Program-made: the position numbers and the translations under genes
Origin: JAAZHD01 sp012510895
GTDB lineage: Bacteria > Bacillota > Clostridia > Caldicoprobacterales > DTU083
Direction of reading: 5' to 3'
DNA length: 49,814 bases
NCBI GenBank assembly: GCA_050951465.1
Contig: JBMNJC010000007.1
Location: 1 to 49,814, forward strand
Shown: one piece after another, positions 26,353-35,865 of the stretch
How the letters are laid out: each line of letters starts with the position of its first letter
Position numbering within the stretch: position 1 is the first letter of the stretch
The notes under the pieces: model-generated
Told to the model about the DNA's origin: nothing
Databases searched by the model: none
Seen by the model: only the letters and a program-made list of their open reading frames with translations

Positions 26353-29100
26353 GTGGATAAAAGCATTTCTTTTACTTTATCTACTAAAACGTTGCGCTTA
26401 GGTATTAATGAAACCGGAATGGTTACTGAATTCACAGATATTTCTACAGGCATAAACTGGGCAGAAGAGGGCAGCTATTTCACTTATCTGCTGCCGGGAA
26501 CAGGCTCTGGAGGACCGTATATAAACTCTGATGAATTAAAAAAAGCGATATTGCCTGAGAGGGTTACATACAATGCACCTTTTATGACCATCTGTTTTAA
26601 TGACCCCTCACTTAAATTTACTTTGCTGGTTGAAGAAAAGGAGACAAATATCCGCCTGACGGTAACAGATGCACCGACAGGACCCGATGCTGATTACGGC
26701 CGCTTTGTATTCGGCGGCTGTGTATTGCGCGATAAGGACGGCAAAGCCCCTTTTTCCGGTACGGTTGTTCCGCTTCATATTAAATGCAACCTGCTGGAAC
26801 TGCCCGGACACTGTACCTATCTTGGTGCAGCCGGTTATTCCAAATTGTCATCACAAGGCATTGGCGCTGCTGTAATCGGCGTGCCGGCTGCCGAACTGCG
26901 TCAAGCTATCAAAGATGCCATGTCCCATCTTACTTTGGATGATGTTTTAATGTCTCCTTGTGGAGGAGCATATGGAAACCAGGCACCAGGTGTCTTTGAA
27001 GACTATGTCATTGACATTAACACCTTCAATCCGGAAGAAACTGACCGCTGGCTGGACAATCTGGCAAATGCAAATGTTAAGCTTTTAAGCTTTCATCAGG
27101 GCTGGCTCTATCATCAGGGCGATTATCGTTTTAATGAAAAATTCTTTAAGGATGATATTTTTGAATTTAAGAAAAGAATTTCGGACGAATTGCATAAGCG
27201 CGGGATGAGAGCGGGATTTCATATCTATTCAGCCATGGTAGATGAAAAGAGTGAATTTGTGACACCGGTTCCGCATCCGGATCTGGCAGTTATTGCAACA
27301 TACACCTTAGCCCGCGATATGGATGAGACAACTGATACTATATACATAGAGGAAGACACAGGACCAATTCCCATGCAGCAAAGCCATGCCCAGATTGAAT
27401 CGCCGCCTTATCACTGCTGCCTGGTTGTTGACAACGAGATAATTGAATTCCGCGGAAAAGGGGATAATAACAGTCTGACGAAGTGTATCAGGGGGCAGTT
27501 TAATACTAAAGTTACTTCCCATAAAGCGGGAACCAAGGTTAAACATCTAAAACGGATCTATGAGCAATTTCACGCCAGGCCCGGCAGCATGCTTTTTTAT
27601 GAAGTTGCTTATCGAACTGCCCTGGCATTCAATCGCGGTGATTTTGATTCCATATATTTTGACGGTATTGAGGCTATTTCCGTTTGCTGCAATGACTACG
27701 AAGAAACAGCAGGGCTTGGCTGGTATTATGAAACCTTATTTGTCCGAGAGGTATTACGTTATTGTAAACGCACTCCGCTGCTTGAATATAGCTCCACACC
27801 TCCGCCCCTGTGGTTTGCCCGATCGCGTATGGGTGCATGGGACGTGCCGTTCTCGGGATTTAAGCATTTTGTTGATGCCCATTGCGCCTATAATGAACTC
27901 AATGCCCACCGCCGTTTGCTAACCAGTCAATTGGGATGGTTCCATCTGTATCCTCCGGTCAGGGATATTAATTTTTATCCTAACTGGTGCAAAAAAATTC
28001 TTTACCTGGATGATGTTGACTACTTGTGCACTAAAAGCATAGCTTATCGTTCACATATGTCCTGGCAGGATCTTGATCCGGAAACACTGGAAAAATTCCC
28101 GGTGTTAAAACGTTATTTAAAACATGCTGCCTGGTATTCTAAAGTCAGGGAGAGTGCTTGGTTTAAACCGGAGTTGCTGGAACGGCTTAAACCGGCAAGA
28201 TGCGGTCATAAGCTGATTGAAGAAAATGGAGAGTATGGCTTTGTGCAATTCGAACGCCTGCACTTTAAGCCGTATTCACTGGCCGAGGGTGAAAACGTAA
28301 CAAAAGGATGCAATCCATTTGCACAGCAGAAACCCTTTATAAGACTTGAGATTCAGCACACTGCAGCTGACTATGACGATGAACGCGCCATAACCCTGGC
28401 CTCTTTCAGGCGTGATATTCCGGTTTTAGAGCAGACATGCCATGTGGATTTAACTGAATCGCCTGTGGATATTACGGGCTGCGAGGCATTGGGAGTATGG
28501 GTTCACGGCAACGGCAGCAATGACTACCTGAATATACAGATTCAGGGCGCTCCGCCCAGTCAAGGCGCCGGCGTTGGTGATCATGTTATTCATTTGGATT
28601 TTCACGGTTGGCGCTATTTCATACTGTGTGAGCATGAAAACGGTGATTATGAGGACATTGATTTCAAGTATGATGAAGATGAGAAAAATATGCTGACAAA
28701 TGTCCATTTAAGACACCGTCGTCCCCTCAGTTTTGACAGAATCGGACATGTGCGGCTTCTGTTTTCCGGGGAGCCCAGCGGTGTTTATATCAGCGATATC
28801 CGCGCCCTGCCTGTAGTTAAGAAGCCTGTGATCAATCCCGGTGTATCTGATGGGAAAAATACCCTGACCTTCCTGGGACAGATTGATCCCGGCTCTTATC
28901 TTGAGTTTAACCCTGAAGATAATAGTTGCTATGTCTATGATATTTATGGCAATGCAACACCAATGGAGTTTACCGGAAAACCCCTTGAAATACCAAACGG
29001 CCGGTTTATGCTTCACTGGACAGGAAAGGCTAGTGGCTCTTACAGGGTAAAAGGGCATTTGATTGTTTACGGAGAAAAGTTTTTTAATAAAGATGTATAA
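26353..29100 (+). CDS. Large uncharacterised putative glycoside hydrolase
   Basis: 915 residues from the GTG at 26353, chosen over the GTG at 26344 because AAAGGAG lies only 1-2 bases from the latter. Residues 1-200 look like a beta-sandwich such as glycosidases use before a barrel. The middle has barrel-like strands, including S-F-H-Q-G-W, A-G-F-H-I-Y and Y-F-D-G-I-E, where the Asp or Glu could be catalytic. Residues from about 680 have a jelly-roll feel (G-V-W-V-H-G-N-G-S-N), likely carbohydrate binding. No signal peptide. I cannot assign a CAZy family. It is the last gene of the 23165-29100 run. Confidence 0.6.
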   Translation: MDKSISFTLSTKTLRLGINETGMVTEFTDISTGINWAEEGSYFTYLLPGTGSGGPYINSDELKKAILPERVTYNAPFMTICFNDPSLKFTLLVEEKETNIRLTVTDAPTGPDADYGRFVFGGCVLRDKDGKAPFSGTVVPLHIKCNLLELPGHCTYLGAAGYSKLSSQGIGAAVIGVPAAELRQAIKDAMSHLTLDDVLMSPCGGAYGNQAPGVFEDYVIDINTFNPEETDRWLDNLANANVKLLSFHQGWLYHQGDYRFNEKFFKDDIFEFKKRISDELHKRGMRAGFHIYSAMVDEKSEFVTPVPHPDLAVIATYTLARDMDETTDTIYIEEDTGPIPMQQSHAQIESPPYHCCLVVDNEIIEFRGKGDNNSLTKCIRGQFNTKVTSHKAGTKVKHLKRIYEQFHARPGSMLFYEVAYRTALAFNRGDFDSIYFDGIEAISVCCNDYEETAGLGWYYETLFVREVLRYCKRTPLLEYSSTPPPLWFARSRMGAWDVPFSGFKHFVDAHCAYNELNAHRRLLTSQLGWFHLYPPVRDINFYPNWCKKILYLDDVDYLCTKSIAYRSHMSWQDLDPETLEKFPVLKRYLKHAAWYSKVRESAWFKPELLERLKPARCGHKLIEENGEYGFVQFERLHFKPYSLAEGENVTKGCNPFAQQKPFIRLEIQHTAADYDDERAITLASFRRDIPVLEQTCHVDLTESPVDITGCEALGVWVHGNGSNDYLNIQIQGAPPSQGAGVGDHVIHLDFHGWRYFILCEHENGDYEDIDFKYDEDEKNMLTNVHLRHRRPLSFDRIGHVRLLFSGEPSGVYISDIRALPVVKKPVINPGVSDGKNTLTFLGQIDPGSYLEFNPEDNSCYVYDIYGNATPMEFTGKPLEIPNGRFMLHWTGKASGSYRVKGHLIVYGEKFFNKDV

Positions 29101-29142
29101 GGCTGATTATACCTCAGTCTGATAAATATTATTAAGAACTAA

Positions 29143-29161
29143 GGGCATCGGTAAGATGCCC
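29143..29161 (+). terminator. Stem-loop after the large glycosidase gene
   Basis: GGGCATC and GATGCCC form a perfect 7-bp stem, followed by a short T-containing stretch. Probable operon end; the remaining spacer to 29341 shows nothing else convincing. Confidence 0.55.
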
Positions 29162-29341
29162 ATTTCATATGTATGAAAAATATGAATTGTTTGCTGCGGC
29201 CAAAGCTATTTTACGGCATTACGAATGAATATATGGCTGACCGGCTAATAAGTGCAGCGGAGCCATAATATATATTAATGTATTAAGAAAGGCTGATTAA
29301 TTATTTGCCGGGTTAAAACTAAGTCAGGGGAGGTTGATTAT

Positions 29342-31483
29342 ATGCTAAACAAAACGCTGGAACGGAATTATGAATTCAGAAAACGCCTGCTGGAGGTGCA
29401 TAAGACTGATATCAGAGACTATGACATACTGCCGCAGGAAAATGAAATTGAGGTAAATGAAGAATGGGAAATTGTTGTTTACAAAGAAAGTGACAGGGTG
29501 ATACTGACAGCAGCAAAGGATTTGCAGGACTATTTCTTTACTTCAATGGGGCTGTCTTTAAGACTGGTGAGAACTGATGATATACGCGGAGAAGCAGAAA
29601 AAGGTTTCAAAAAAATTGTATACATAACAAAGGGTTCAGTACCAGAGCTGGGTGAAGCCCTTGATACTCCTCGCAGTTACAGACTTATTGCCGACGAGGA
29701 CAGAATTATTCTTTGCGGGCATGATGAGAGAGGGGCTGCTCAGGCATCATATTATCTGGAAGATTTAATGAACATGAAACGTGCTCCCATTGTTAAAAAA
29801 AGAGACGAGATCAGAAAACCTTTGTTTTCTCCCAGGATGATACATTCCGGTTATGGGTTGGATAACTTCCCCGATGCCCATTTAAATGCTATTGCTCATG
29901 CCGGCATGGATGCCATACTGGTATTTGTAAAAGGCGTCGACACTACTCCGCATGGGTACCAGGATTTTAACGAGCTGATATATCGTGCGGCTGCATACGG
30001 AATAGATGTCTATGCATACAGTTATCTTAAGAGTCTTAAGCATCCGGAAGACAAGGATGCAGAGGAATACTATGAGAAAACCTATGGAAGGGTTTTTGAG
30101 AAGTGCCCTGGGTTTAAAGGTATTGTAATGGTGGGAGAATCAGTGGAATTTCCCAGCAAAGATCCCAATACAACAGGAAGACTGCGTTTAGATAAACCGG
30201 AGGACGGACTGCCGTCAGGAAAGCCCAGTCCGGGCTGGTGGCCTTGTATTGATTATCCCCAGTGGCTGAACCTTATTAAGAAAATTATCAGACGGCATAA
30301 AGAGGATGCGGATATTGTATTCTGGACATATAATTGGGGGTATGTAGACAAAGAACACAGAGTTGAATTAATAAGGAATTTACCGACTGATATTACCCTT
30401 CTTGTAACATTTGAAATGTTTGAACAGATACAGACAGATAACGTTACAAGTACATGTGTTGATTATACCTTATTCTTTGAAGGTCCGGGCAAATATTTCA
30501 TCAGCGAGGCAGAGGCAGCTCATGAAAGAGGAATTAAACTTTATACCATGTGCAATACGGGCGGCTTAACCTGGGATATAGGAGTAATTCCCTATGAACC
30601 GGCTCCCTACCAGTGGATGAGAAGATATGAGGGGCTTCATATTGCGAGGGAAAAGTGGGGTCTAAGCGGCTTGATGGAATCCCATCATTTTGGCTGGTGG
30701 CCCTCATTTATCAGTGAACTGGCCAAATGGTCCTATTGGTCTCCTTCACCTTCAGGTGAAGAAGTGCTGAGGATGATTGCCGAAAGGGATTTTGGCAAGG
30801 AACATATTGAAACAGTGATCGAAGCATGGAAGGCATGGAGTGAAGGAATAAGGAACTATATTTCTACCAATGAGGATCAATATGGTCCTTTCAGAATAGG
30901 CCCGTCATATCCTTTGGTACTAAGCGGAAACGTAGAGATTCCTACTGTGCCCTATGCAATGTTTGGCGGCAACACCATATGCAACCCTGTTTATCAGCCC
31001 CGTATCAACGGAAGAAGCTCTCTCCCTCAGTTCAGGCTGCCTGTTGAACTGGGAAGGCTGAATAAGATGCGGGAGTGTTTCAGAAAAGGAACAGAGCTTT
31101 TGGAAGGCATATATGATTCACTTTCAGATAAACGCAAACAGAATGCCTTCTATATGATAAATTTAGGGAAATTCATTGTAAACTGCGTAACTACGGCTAT
31201 AAATGTGAAACAGTGGTATACTCTGAAAACAAAACTTCTCACCGAAACTGATGAATCAAAAATAATTGAATATGTAGATAAGTTGATTGAAATAGGTGAA
31301 GATGAGATAAAAAATGCGGAAGCCACAATTCCGCTGGTACAGGCAGATTCCAGATTAGGTTGGGAACCAAGCATGGAATACATGACAGATGAGTATCATT
31401 TACGATGGAAGATAAAGCAGGTTAAACAGACCATAGAAGGAGTGCTGCCGGTATATAAGAATGCGCTGAAGTTAAACAGGTAA
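29342..31483 (+). CDS. GH20-like domain protein, non-canonical active site
   Basis: 713 residues, GGGGAGG ribosome binding site. Residues about 40-145 resemble the GH20b/alpha-glucuronidase N-terminal domain (A-A-K-D-L-Q-D-Y and D-E-R-G-A-A-Q-A-S-Y). A barrel follows with G-M-D-A-I-L-V-F-V, M-V-G-E-S-V-E, W-T-Y-N-W-G-Y and T-F-E-M-F-E. At the place where GH20 enzymes have Asp-Glu, only V-G-E-S is seen, so the acetamido-assisted mechanism may be lost. Helical C-terminus. It may belong to a related uncharacterised glycosidase family, possibly acting on uronic or other sugars. Ends at a strong terminator. Confidence 0.6.
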   Translation: MLNKTLERNYEFRKRLLEVHKTDIRDYDILPQENEIEVNEEWEIVVYKESDRVILTAAKDLQDYFFTSMGLSLRLVRTDDIRGEAEKGFKKIVYITKGSVPELGEALDTPRSYRLIADEDRIILCGHDERGAAQASYYLEDLMNMKRAPIVKKRDEIRKPLFSPRMIHSGYGLDNFPDAHLNAIAHAGMDAILVFVKGVDTTPHGYQDFNELIYRAAAYGIDVYAYSYLKSLKHPEDKDAEEYYEKTYGRVFEKCPGFKGIVMVGESVEFPSKDPNTTGRLRLDKPEDGLPSGKPSPGWWPCIDYPQWLNLIKKIIRRHKEDADIVFWTYNWGYVDKEHRVELIRNLPTDITLLVTFEMFEQIQTDNVTSTCVDYTLFFEGPGKYFISEAEAAHERGIKLYTMCNTGGLTWDIGVIPYEPAPYQWMRRYEGLHIAREKWGLSGLMESHHFGWWPSFISELAKWSYWSPSPSGEEVLRMIAERDFGKEHIETVIEAWKAWSEGIRNYISTNEDQYGPFRIGPSYPLVLSGNVEIPTVPYAMFGGNTICNPVYQPRINGRSSLPQFRLPVELGRLNKMRECFRKGTELLEGIYDSLSDKRKQNAFYMINLGKFIVNCVTTAINVKQWYTLKTKLLTETDESKIIEYVDKLIEIGEDEIKNAEATIPLVQADSRLGWEPSMEYMTDEYHLRWKIKQVKQTIEGVLPVYKNALKLNR

Positions 31484-31495
31484 TACATGAATTTT

Positions 31496-31525
31496 CGGGG
31501 GCATGAAATCTGTCCCCGGTTTTTT
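31496..31525 (+). terminator. Rho-independent terminator
   Basis: CGGGG pairs with CCCCG around a 13-base loop that can pair further, followed directly by GTTTTTT. Ends the 29342 transcript. Confidence 0.8.
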
Positions 31526-31567
31526 CCTTGTAAGCATATGAACTAACGAAATTGTTCTTGCCGGACG

Positions 31568-31626
31568 TTGACTTTTTAACGAAAATGCAATATTCTTTTG
31601 ACATAAAGTGAAAACGATATTACAAA
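31568..31626 (+). promoter_or_regulatory. Overlapping sigma-A promoters for the YgjV-like gene
   Basis: TTGACT (31568) - 17 bases - TATTCT (31591-31596), and a second, TTGACA (31598) - 17 bases - TACAAA (31621-31626). Both precede the TTG start at 31671. Confidence 0.5.
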
Positions 31627-31670
31627 GCCATGATTTCAACCGATTGATGTTTGGCAAAAGGAGAGTCATC

Positions 31671-32201
31671 TTGTATATTGAAGTTATTGCTCAAATTCTT
31701 GGAATGGTGGGCGCAATATTATTATGGAGCGCATTCCAGTGTAAGAATACGAAAAAACTTTTCTTCTTACAGCTTTTATCTTCAGCTTTTTTTTCACTGC
31801 ATTTTTTCATGCTTGGTGCTTATACGGGTTTACTATTAAATTCTGCAGAAGTATTACGGTCGTTTTTCCTGTATAAAGGTCAGGAAAAATGGGCAAGCCA
31901 CAAAATCACTATGATAGCCGTTATGGTTATGATGGCTGCATGCGGGGCGGTGTCCTGGGATGGATGGCTTAGCCTCTTGCCTACGGCAGCTATGGTAGTC
32001 GGCACATATTTCCTGTGGTCTCGAAATGGCAAAATACTTCGTTTTGCCCAGCTCTTTTTTATCTCACCATGTTGGCTTGTTTACAATATAGCCATGTTTT
32101 CCATAGCCGGCATACTTACGGAAGTTGTCAATATGATCTCTGTAATTGTATCCCTTATACGGTTTGGTGTTAAAGAACTGGATAAGACATATGCAGCATG
32201 A
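31671..32201 (+). CDS. YgjV-family inner membrane protein
   Basis: The frame opens at 31608, but AAAAGGAGAG directly before the TTG at 31671 fixes the start, giving about 176 residues. Five or so hydrophobic segments, with W-S-A-F-Q-C-K near the first loop and L-L-S-S-A-F-F-S-L-H-F typical of the YgjV (Imp-YgjV) family, whose function is unknown. In Enterobacteria the family gene lies near hexuronate genes. It is convergent with the sialidase-like gene, five bases apart, with no obvious terminator between them. Confidence 0.75.
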   Translation: MYIEVIAQILGMVGAILLWSAFQCKNTKKLFFLQLLSSAFFSLHFFMLGAYTGLLLNSAEVLRSFFLYKGQEKWASHKITMIAVMVMMAACGAVSWDGWLSLLPTAAMVVGTYFLWSRNGKILRFAQLFFISPCWLVYNIAMFSIAGILTEVVNMISVIVSLIRFGVKELDKTYAA

Positions 32202-32206
32202 AAAAT

Positions 32207-33370
32207 CTACACCCCATATGCAGTATTGATTACCTGTCTCAATGACAGGTTTTTATCTGTGCGTTTTGATCTGATATTTTCTTCAGTAAAGCGGGCCAGC
32301 AATATTTCCCGTTCAGCATAACGTCCTCTGTCATATATAATATAGATAATGCCGTTGTCATCCTGTGTACCATCAGGATAAGATACATTTTCCCTGTCAT
32401 CCAAAAGCAGGACATTAGGATCCCAGGTTTTACCGTCATCGTAGGAAAGCATAGCAGTTAAGTTTGCTCTTCTGTTAGGGCTTTTATTTTCACCCGGCTT
32501 ATCAAAAAGAATGTTTGCATGTCCGACAAAAAGCAGTGCACCGGAGTTTAACCGCCTTATGAAAAAACGGGATCCTCCGCCGTACAGATTGGAAACTTCT
32601 TCTTCAGACCATGTCCGACCCCCGTCGCAGGAAAAACTCTGTGCTATGTGATTGATTGTACGGGCAAGACACCATATCCTTGAATCTTTCATCTCTATGA
32701 ACATATGTTCAGGGAAATCATAATTGGTAAATTTGGCATATCCAAGCGGAGTAAAACTTTTGCCGCAGTCGTCAGTTTCCAGGGCATATGCTCCCTCTTC
32801 ATAGGCTGAATAAATAATGTTTTCGTCAGTCCGGGGCGTGATGCATTGTTTTGCGGCTGAAACAGCCAGTTCTTTTCTCCATATTGCACATGGGAATAAC
32901 CATTTACCGTTTTTAAGAACTATGGGCTTGTTCATCATGACTCCGTCAAATATTCTGAACGGTCCATTAAACCTTATTGGCTCTTCATCCGGCTTCTCGC
33001 ATATGGCGCACCATACTCCCGCTCTGCCGTCAAAGAAATCCCATGATTGCGCCCATGTCATCCATAGCCTGCCCAGAGGGTCAAGCCATAGGTTAGGATC
33101 AAACACCCGGACATTAGGGTGTTCGTGTTCCACAACTATATAGGGGGAAGAAAAGCTGTTGCCTTTGTCATCACTGCGCAGCATAACAGCAAAGTTTCCG
33201 GCCGTTTCTCCTGTATTGCCGCTGTAAAATATACTGTAAATAGTACCGCCCTCTGTTCTTTCAATTGAAGGTATTCCCTGCCACTTTCTGTGACTGTCCT
33301 GATATTTGTCTGCCGCTGGCTTCAGCAGTATTCTTGCCGGTTTAAGTGCATGATTGTATGTGTCATTCAT
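32207..33370 (-). CDS. Sialidase-like beta-propeller protein (BNR/Asp-box)
   Basis: 387 residues. Two in-frame ATGs lie close together; the one at 33370 has CAGGAG at proper distance while the first (33379) overlaps that site. Four Asp-box repeats, S-D-D-K-G-N-S-F, T-D-D-C-G-K-S-F, S-C-D-G-G-R-T-W and S-Y-D-D-G-K-T-W, mark a six-bladed propeller of the exo-sialidase superfamily. No signal peptide. It may cleave sialic acid or another acidic sugar from imported glycans; related propellers include rhamnosidases and other hydrolases, so sialic acid specificity is not proven. Transcribed from its own promoter at 33503-33531. Confidence 0.8.
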   Translation of the reverse strand: MNDTYNHALKPARILLKPAADKYQDSHRKWQGIPSIERTEGGTIYSIFYSGNTGETAGNFAVMLRSDDKGNSFSSPYIVVEHEHPNVRVFDPNLWLDPLGRLWMTWAQSWDFFDGRAGVWCAICEKPDEEPIRFNGPFRIFDGVMMNKPIVLKNGKWLFPCAIWRKELAVSAAKQCITPRTDENIIYSAYEEGAYALETDDCGKSFTPLGYAKFTNYDFPEHMFIEMKDSRIWCLARTINHIAQSFSCDGGRTWSEEEVSNLYGGGSRFFIRRLNSGALLFVGHANILFDKPGENKSPNRRANLTAMLSYDDGKTWDPNVLLLDDRENVSYPDGTQDDNGIIYIIYDRGRYAEREILLARFTEENIRSKRTDKNLSLRQVINTAYGV

Positions 33371-33502
33371 TATATTCATCTCCTGATTATATTCATCATA
33401 AGGTTTTCATATCCGATATGAGAAAAATTATTAAGCAGTATAATTATCAGTACTATTCTGTTTAAATGGTAAAAGCTTTTTTGATAATTGTTTTCCATAT
33501 TC

Positions 33503-33542
33503 AGTATAAAGGTCAAAAAAATGCTTGTCAATTTAAACAAGC
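33503..33542 (-). promoter_or_regulatory. Sialidase promoter with palindrome at the -35
   Basis: On the minus strand: TTGACA (33531-33526), 17 bases, TATACT (33508-33503). An inverted repeat GCTTGT/ACAAGC (33523-33528 with 33537-33542) overlaps the -35 box and could be an operator for a repressor. Confidence 0.65.
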
Positions 33543-33570
33543 TCAATTAACTTGTGTATTCAAAGTTTAT

Positions 33571-33617
33571 ATAGTTGTAACAGGCATTAAAAAGATGTAT
33601 TCTATAAGCAGCACCAG
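33571..33617 (+). promoter_or_regulatory. Promoter of amidohydrolase gene, twin of the one at 41122
   Basis: TTGTAA (33575-33580), 17 bases, TATTCT (33598-33603), then a conserved CAGCACCAG block covering the expected transcript start. The whole 47-base stretch matches 41122-41168 at 39 positions. ATAAGC (33604-33609) and GCTTAT (33621-33626) also form an inverted repeat here. Confidence 0.65.
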
Positions 33618-33666
33618 GCAGCTTATGGCAGACGTGTAAACAGATGTTATATTATGGAGGTTTAAA

Positions 33667-34563
33667 ATGTTTATTGATATTCATGCCCATGCATACAGAA
33701 AACCGGTGCCCTTTGTAGTTCAGTTCTGTACAGCAGAAGAATTATTAAAACGCTATGATGAACTGGGAATAGAAAAGGGTGCACTGCTGCCCATTGTAAG
33801 CCCTGAGATCTATCTGCCCCAGGCTAATGAAGATATTCTGGATATGGCGGAGCAGTATCCTGACCGGTTTATTCCTTTTTGCAACATTGACCCCCGAGTT
33901 TTGACCAACTCCCCGGAAGCTCCGCTTGATAAGTTATTATCCTATTATAAGGACAGAGGCTGCAAGGGACTAGGCGAAGTAATGATTAACGTACCTGTTA
34001 TGGATCCCTTGGTGCAAAACCTCTTCCGTCATGCGGAAAAAGCCGGGCTGCCCGTTATATTTGACGGCTCTGACCAAATCGGCGGAGATTTCGGACTGTA
34101 CGATGACCCGGGATTGCCGCAGCTTGAGCATACGCTTCAGAGATTCCCTGACCTTATTATATTCGGCCATGGGCCGGTATTCTGGTCTGAAATTGGAAAA
34201 CTGGAAACCCCGGGAGAGAGAGCGATTATTTTTGATTTAAACGGCAGACAGGTAGGACGGCTGCCTGAAGGTCCCATAAAAGAAGAAGGAGTTGTACCAA
34301 AGCTCTTTCGCAGGTATCCGAACCTTTACGGGGATCTTTCTGACGGAACTGCATACAATGCAATAGCCCGTGATCCTGAATATGGTCCCAAATTCCTGGA
34401 GGAGTTTCAGGACAGACTGTTTTTCGGCACTGATATGTGTTTTGCAGATATGCCCGTACCTTTGGTTGACCTTTTGATAAATTGGAGGGATACTAAAAAG
34501 ATAAGCGAAACAGCATTTAACAAGATTGCACGGGAGAACGCCGAAAAGCTGTTTGATTTATAA
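33667..34563 (+). CDS. Amidohydrolase family 2 protein
   Basis: 298 residues, GGAGG ribosome binding site seven bases before the ATG. Motifs: D-I-H-A-H-A (residues 3-8) for the first metal pair, G-E-V-M near 108, G-H-G-P near 176 and G-T-D-M (near 256) for the catalytic Asp. Length and layout fit Amidohydro_2 members that hydrolyse lactones or amides or decarboxylate aromatic acids. Stands alone between its promoter and a strong terminator, so it is expressed separately from its neighbours. A distant relative of the protein at 23165. Confidence 0.88.
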   Translation: MFIDIHAHAYRKPVPFVVQFCTAEELLKRYDELGIEKGALLPIVSPEIYLPQANEDILDMAEQYPDRFIPFCNIDPRVLTNSPEAPLDKLLSYYKDRGCKGLGEVMINVPVMDPLVQNLFRHAEKAGLPVIFDGSDQIGGDFGLYDDPGLPQLEHTLQRFPDLIIFGHGPVFWSEIGKLETPGERAIIFDLNGRQVGRLPEGPIKEEGVVPKLFRRYPNLYGDLSDGTAYNAIARDPEYGPKFLEEFQDRLFFGTDMCFADMPVPLVDLLINWRDTKKISETAFNKIARENAEKLFDL

Positions 34564-34669
34564 TGAGATGACTATGATATATTTATTTTTAAAAAACAGC
34601 TGAATGCTGAATTTGGAATACCGGCGAAGAATATAGAAAAATATAGATGTTTTGTTATGTAAAAGTTTA

Positions 34670-34712
34670 GGCAAACAGGTGCATTTATAGATGTACCTGT
34701 TTGCCTTTTTTA
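34670..34712 (+). terminator. Strong rho-independent terminator
   Basis: A 15-bp stem (GGCAAACAGGT... with ...ACCTGTTTGCC, one mismatch) around a short loop, followed by a T tract. In the rest of the 303-base spacer (34564-34866) I see only a 13-base palindrome TAGTAA-T-TTACTA at 34774-34786, a possible operator for the transporter operon. Confidence 0.9.
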
Positions 34713-34866
34713 ATTTTTGCTGCATTTATTTACTTTTCACAAATTAGTAAGCATAGTATCACACTTATTCACATAGTAATTTACTAGCGGATGCAATTTA
34801 TGCTTTACTGCTCTTTTATGCATATATCCCGCCGGAGCAATAAGACAAACCTGCAGGAGGTAAGAT

Positions 34867-35796
34867 ATGCCTGATAATAAAACTTATTTTTACATTAAAA
34901 AATGGATTGATAAAAACTGGCAGCTGACTTTAATGGTAATACTGCCCCTGAGTTTTATTATTCTATTCCATTATGTGCCCATGTATGGAATACAGATAGC
35001 ATTCAAGAACTACAGGGCAGTTGATGGAATATGGGGCAGTAAATGGGTTGGATTTGATCATTTTATTAAGTTCTTTAAGTCTTATCAGTTTATACGCGTT
35101 ACAAGAAATACCATTATGTTAAGCTTATACAGCCTTATCGCAGGATTCCCGGTTCCGATCATACTTGCCATTGCACTAAACTGCTGCAAAAATGTAAAGT
35201 TTAAGAAAACAGTTCAGCTTGTAACCTATGCACCACATTTTATATCTGTCGTAGTACTTATGGGTATGGTCATTCAAATACTTTCTCCGAAATACGGTCT
35301 CTTAAATAACCTAATAAAAGCCTTAGGCGGAGAAGAGGTTCTTTTCATGGCAGAAGGCAGATATTTCAGATCAATTTATGTCTGGTCCGGGATATGGCAG
35401 AACATGGGCTTCAGCGCCATCATATACATTAGTGCTTTATCTTCGGTTGATCCGACACTTCATGAAGCTGCAATAGTTGACGGAGCCTCAAGGCTAAAGC
35501 GCGTGTTCTACATAGATATTCCATGTATAGTACCCACTATAGTTATTTTGTTAATTCTTAATTTAGGTTCAATAATGAATGTGGGATTCGAGAAAGTATT
35601 GTTACTGCAAAACCCGACCAATACTGAATATAGTGAAGTCATTTCAACTCTTATCTACAAACAGGGTCTTGCATCAGCCATGCCTCAATATTCATACAGT
35701 ACTGCCATAGGTATTTTCAACAGTCTTGTTAACTTTTTCCTTATTGTTGGAGTTAACACGATTGCAAGGAAACTCGGAGAAACCAGTCTCTGGTAA
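34867..35796 (+). CDS. Sugar ABC transporter permease (LplB-type), intact
   Basis: 309 residues, GGAGG before the ATG. Six membrane segments; Y-V-P-M-Y-G-I-Q-I-A-F-K near the first loop and the E-A-A-I-V-D-G-A coupling loop near residue 201. It is the intact counterpart of the frameshifted permease at 13063. Probably forms a heterodimer with the next permease for uptake of an oligosaccharide. ATPase encoded elsewhere. Confidence 0.92.
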   Translation: MPDNKTYFYIKKWIDKNWQLTLMVILPLSFIILFHYVPMYGIQIAFKNYRAVDGIWGSKWVGFDHFIKFFKSYQFIRVTRNTIMLSLYSLIAGFPVPIILAIALNCCKNVKFKKTVQLVTYAPHFISVVVLMGMVIQILSPKYGLLNNLIKALGGEEVLFMAEGRYFRSIYVWSGIWQNMGFSAIIYISALSSVDPTLHEAAIVDGASRLKRVFYIDIPCIVPTIVILLILNLGSIMNVGFEKVLLLQNPTNTEYSEVISTLIYKQGLASAMPQYSYSTAIGIFNSLVNFFLIVGVNTIARKLGETSLW

Positions 35797-35865
35797 AAGC
35801 ATTCTGCATATTTTAAATAGAGTTATCAGATAAACAGCAGCTGATTTTAGTAAAGGAGAATAGAT

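Noticed and set aside
29170..29240. Short frame M-Y-E-K-Y-E-L-F after the 26353 gene as a small protein or ghost
   Set aside because: About 20 codons, no ribosome binding site, no similarity to any gene in the window.
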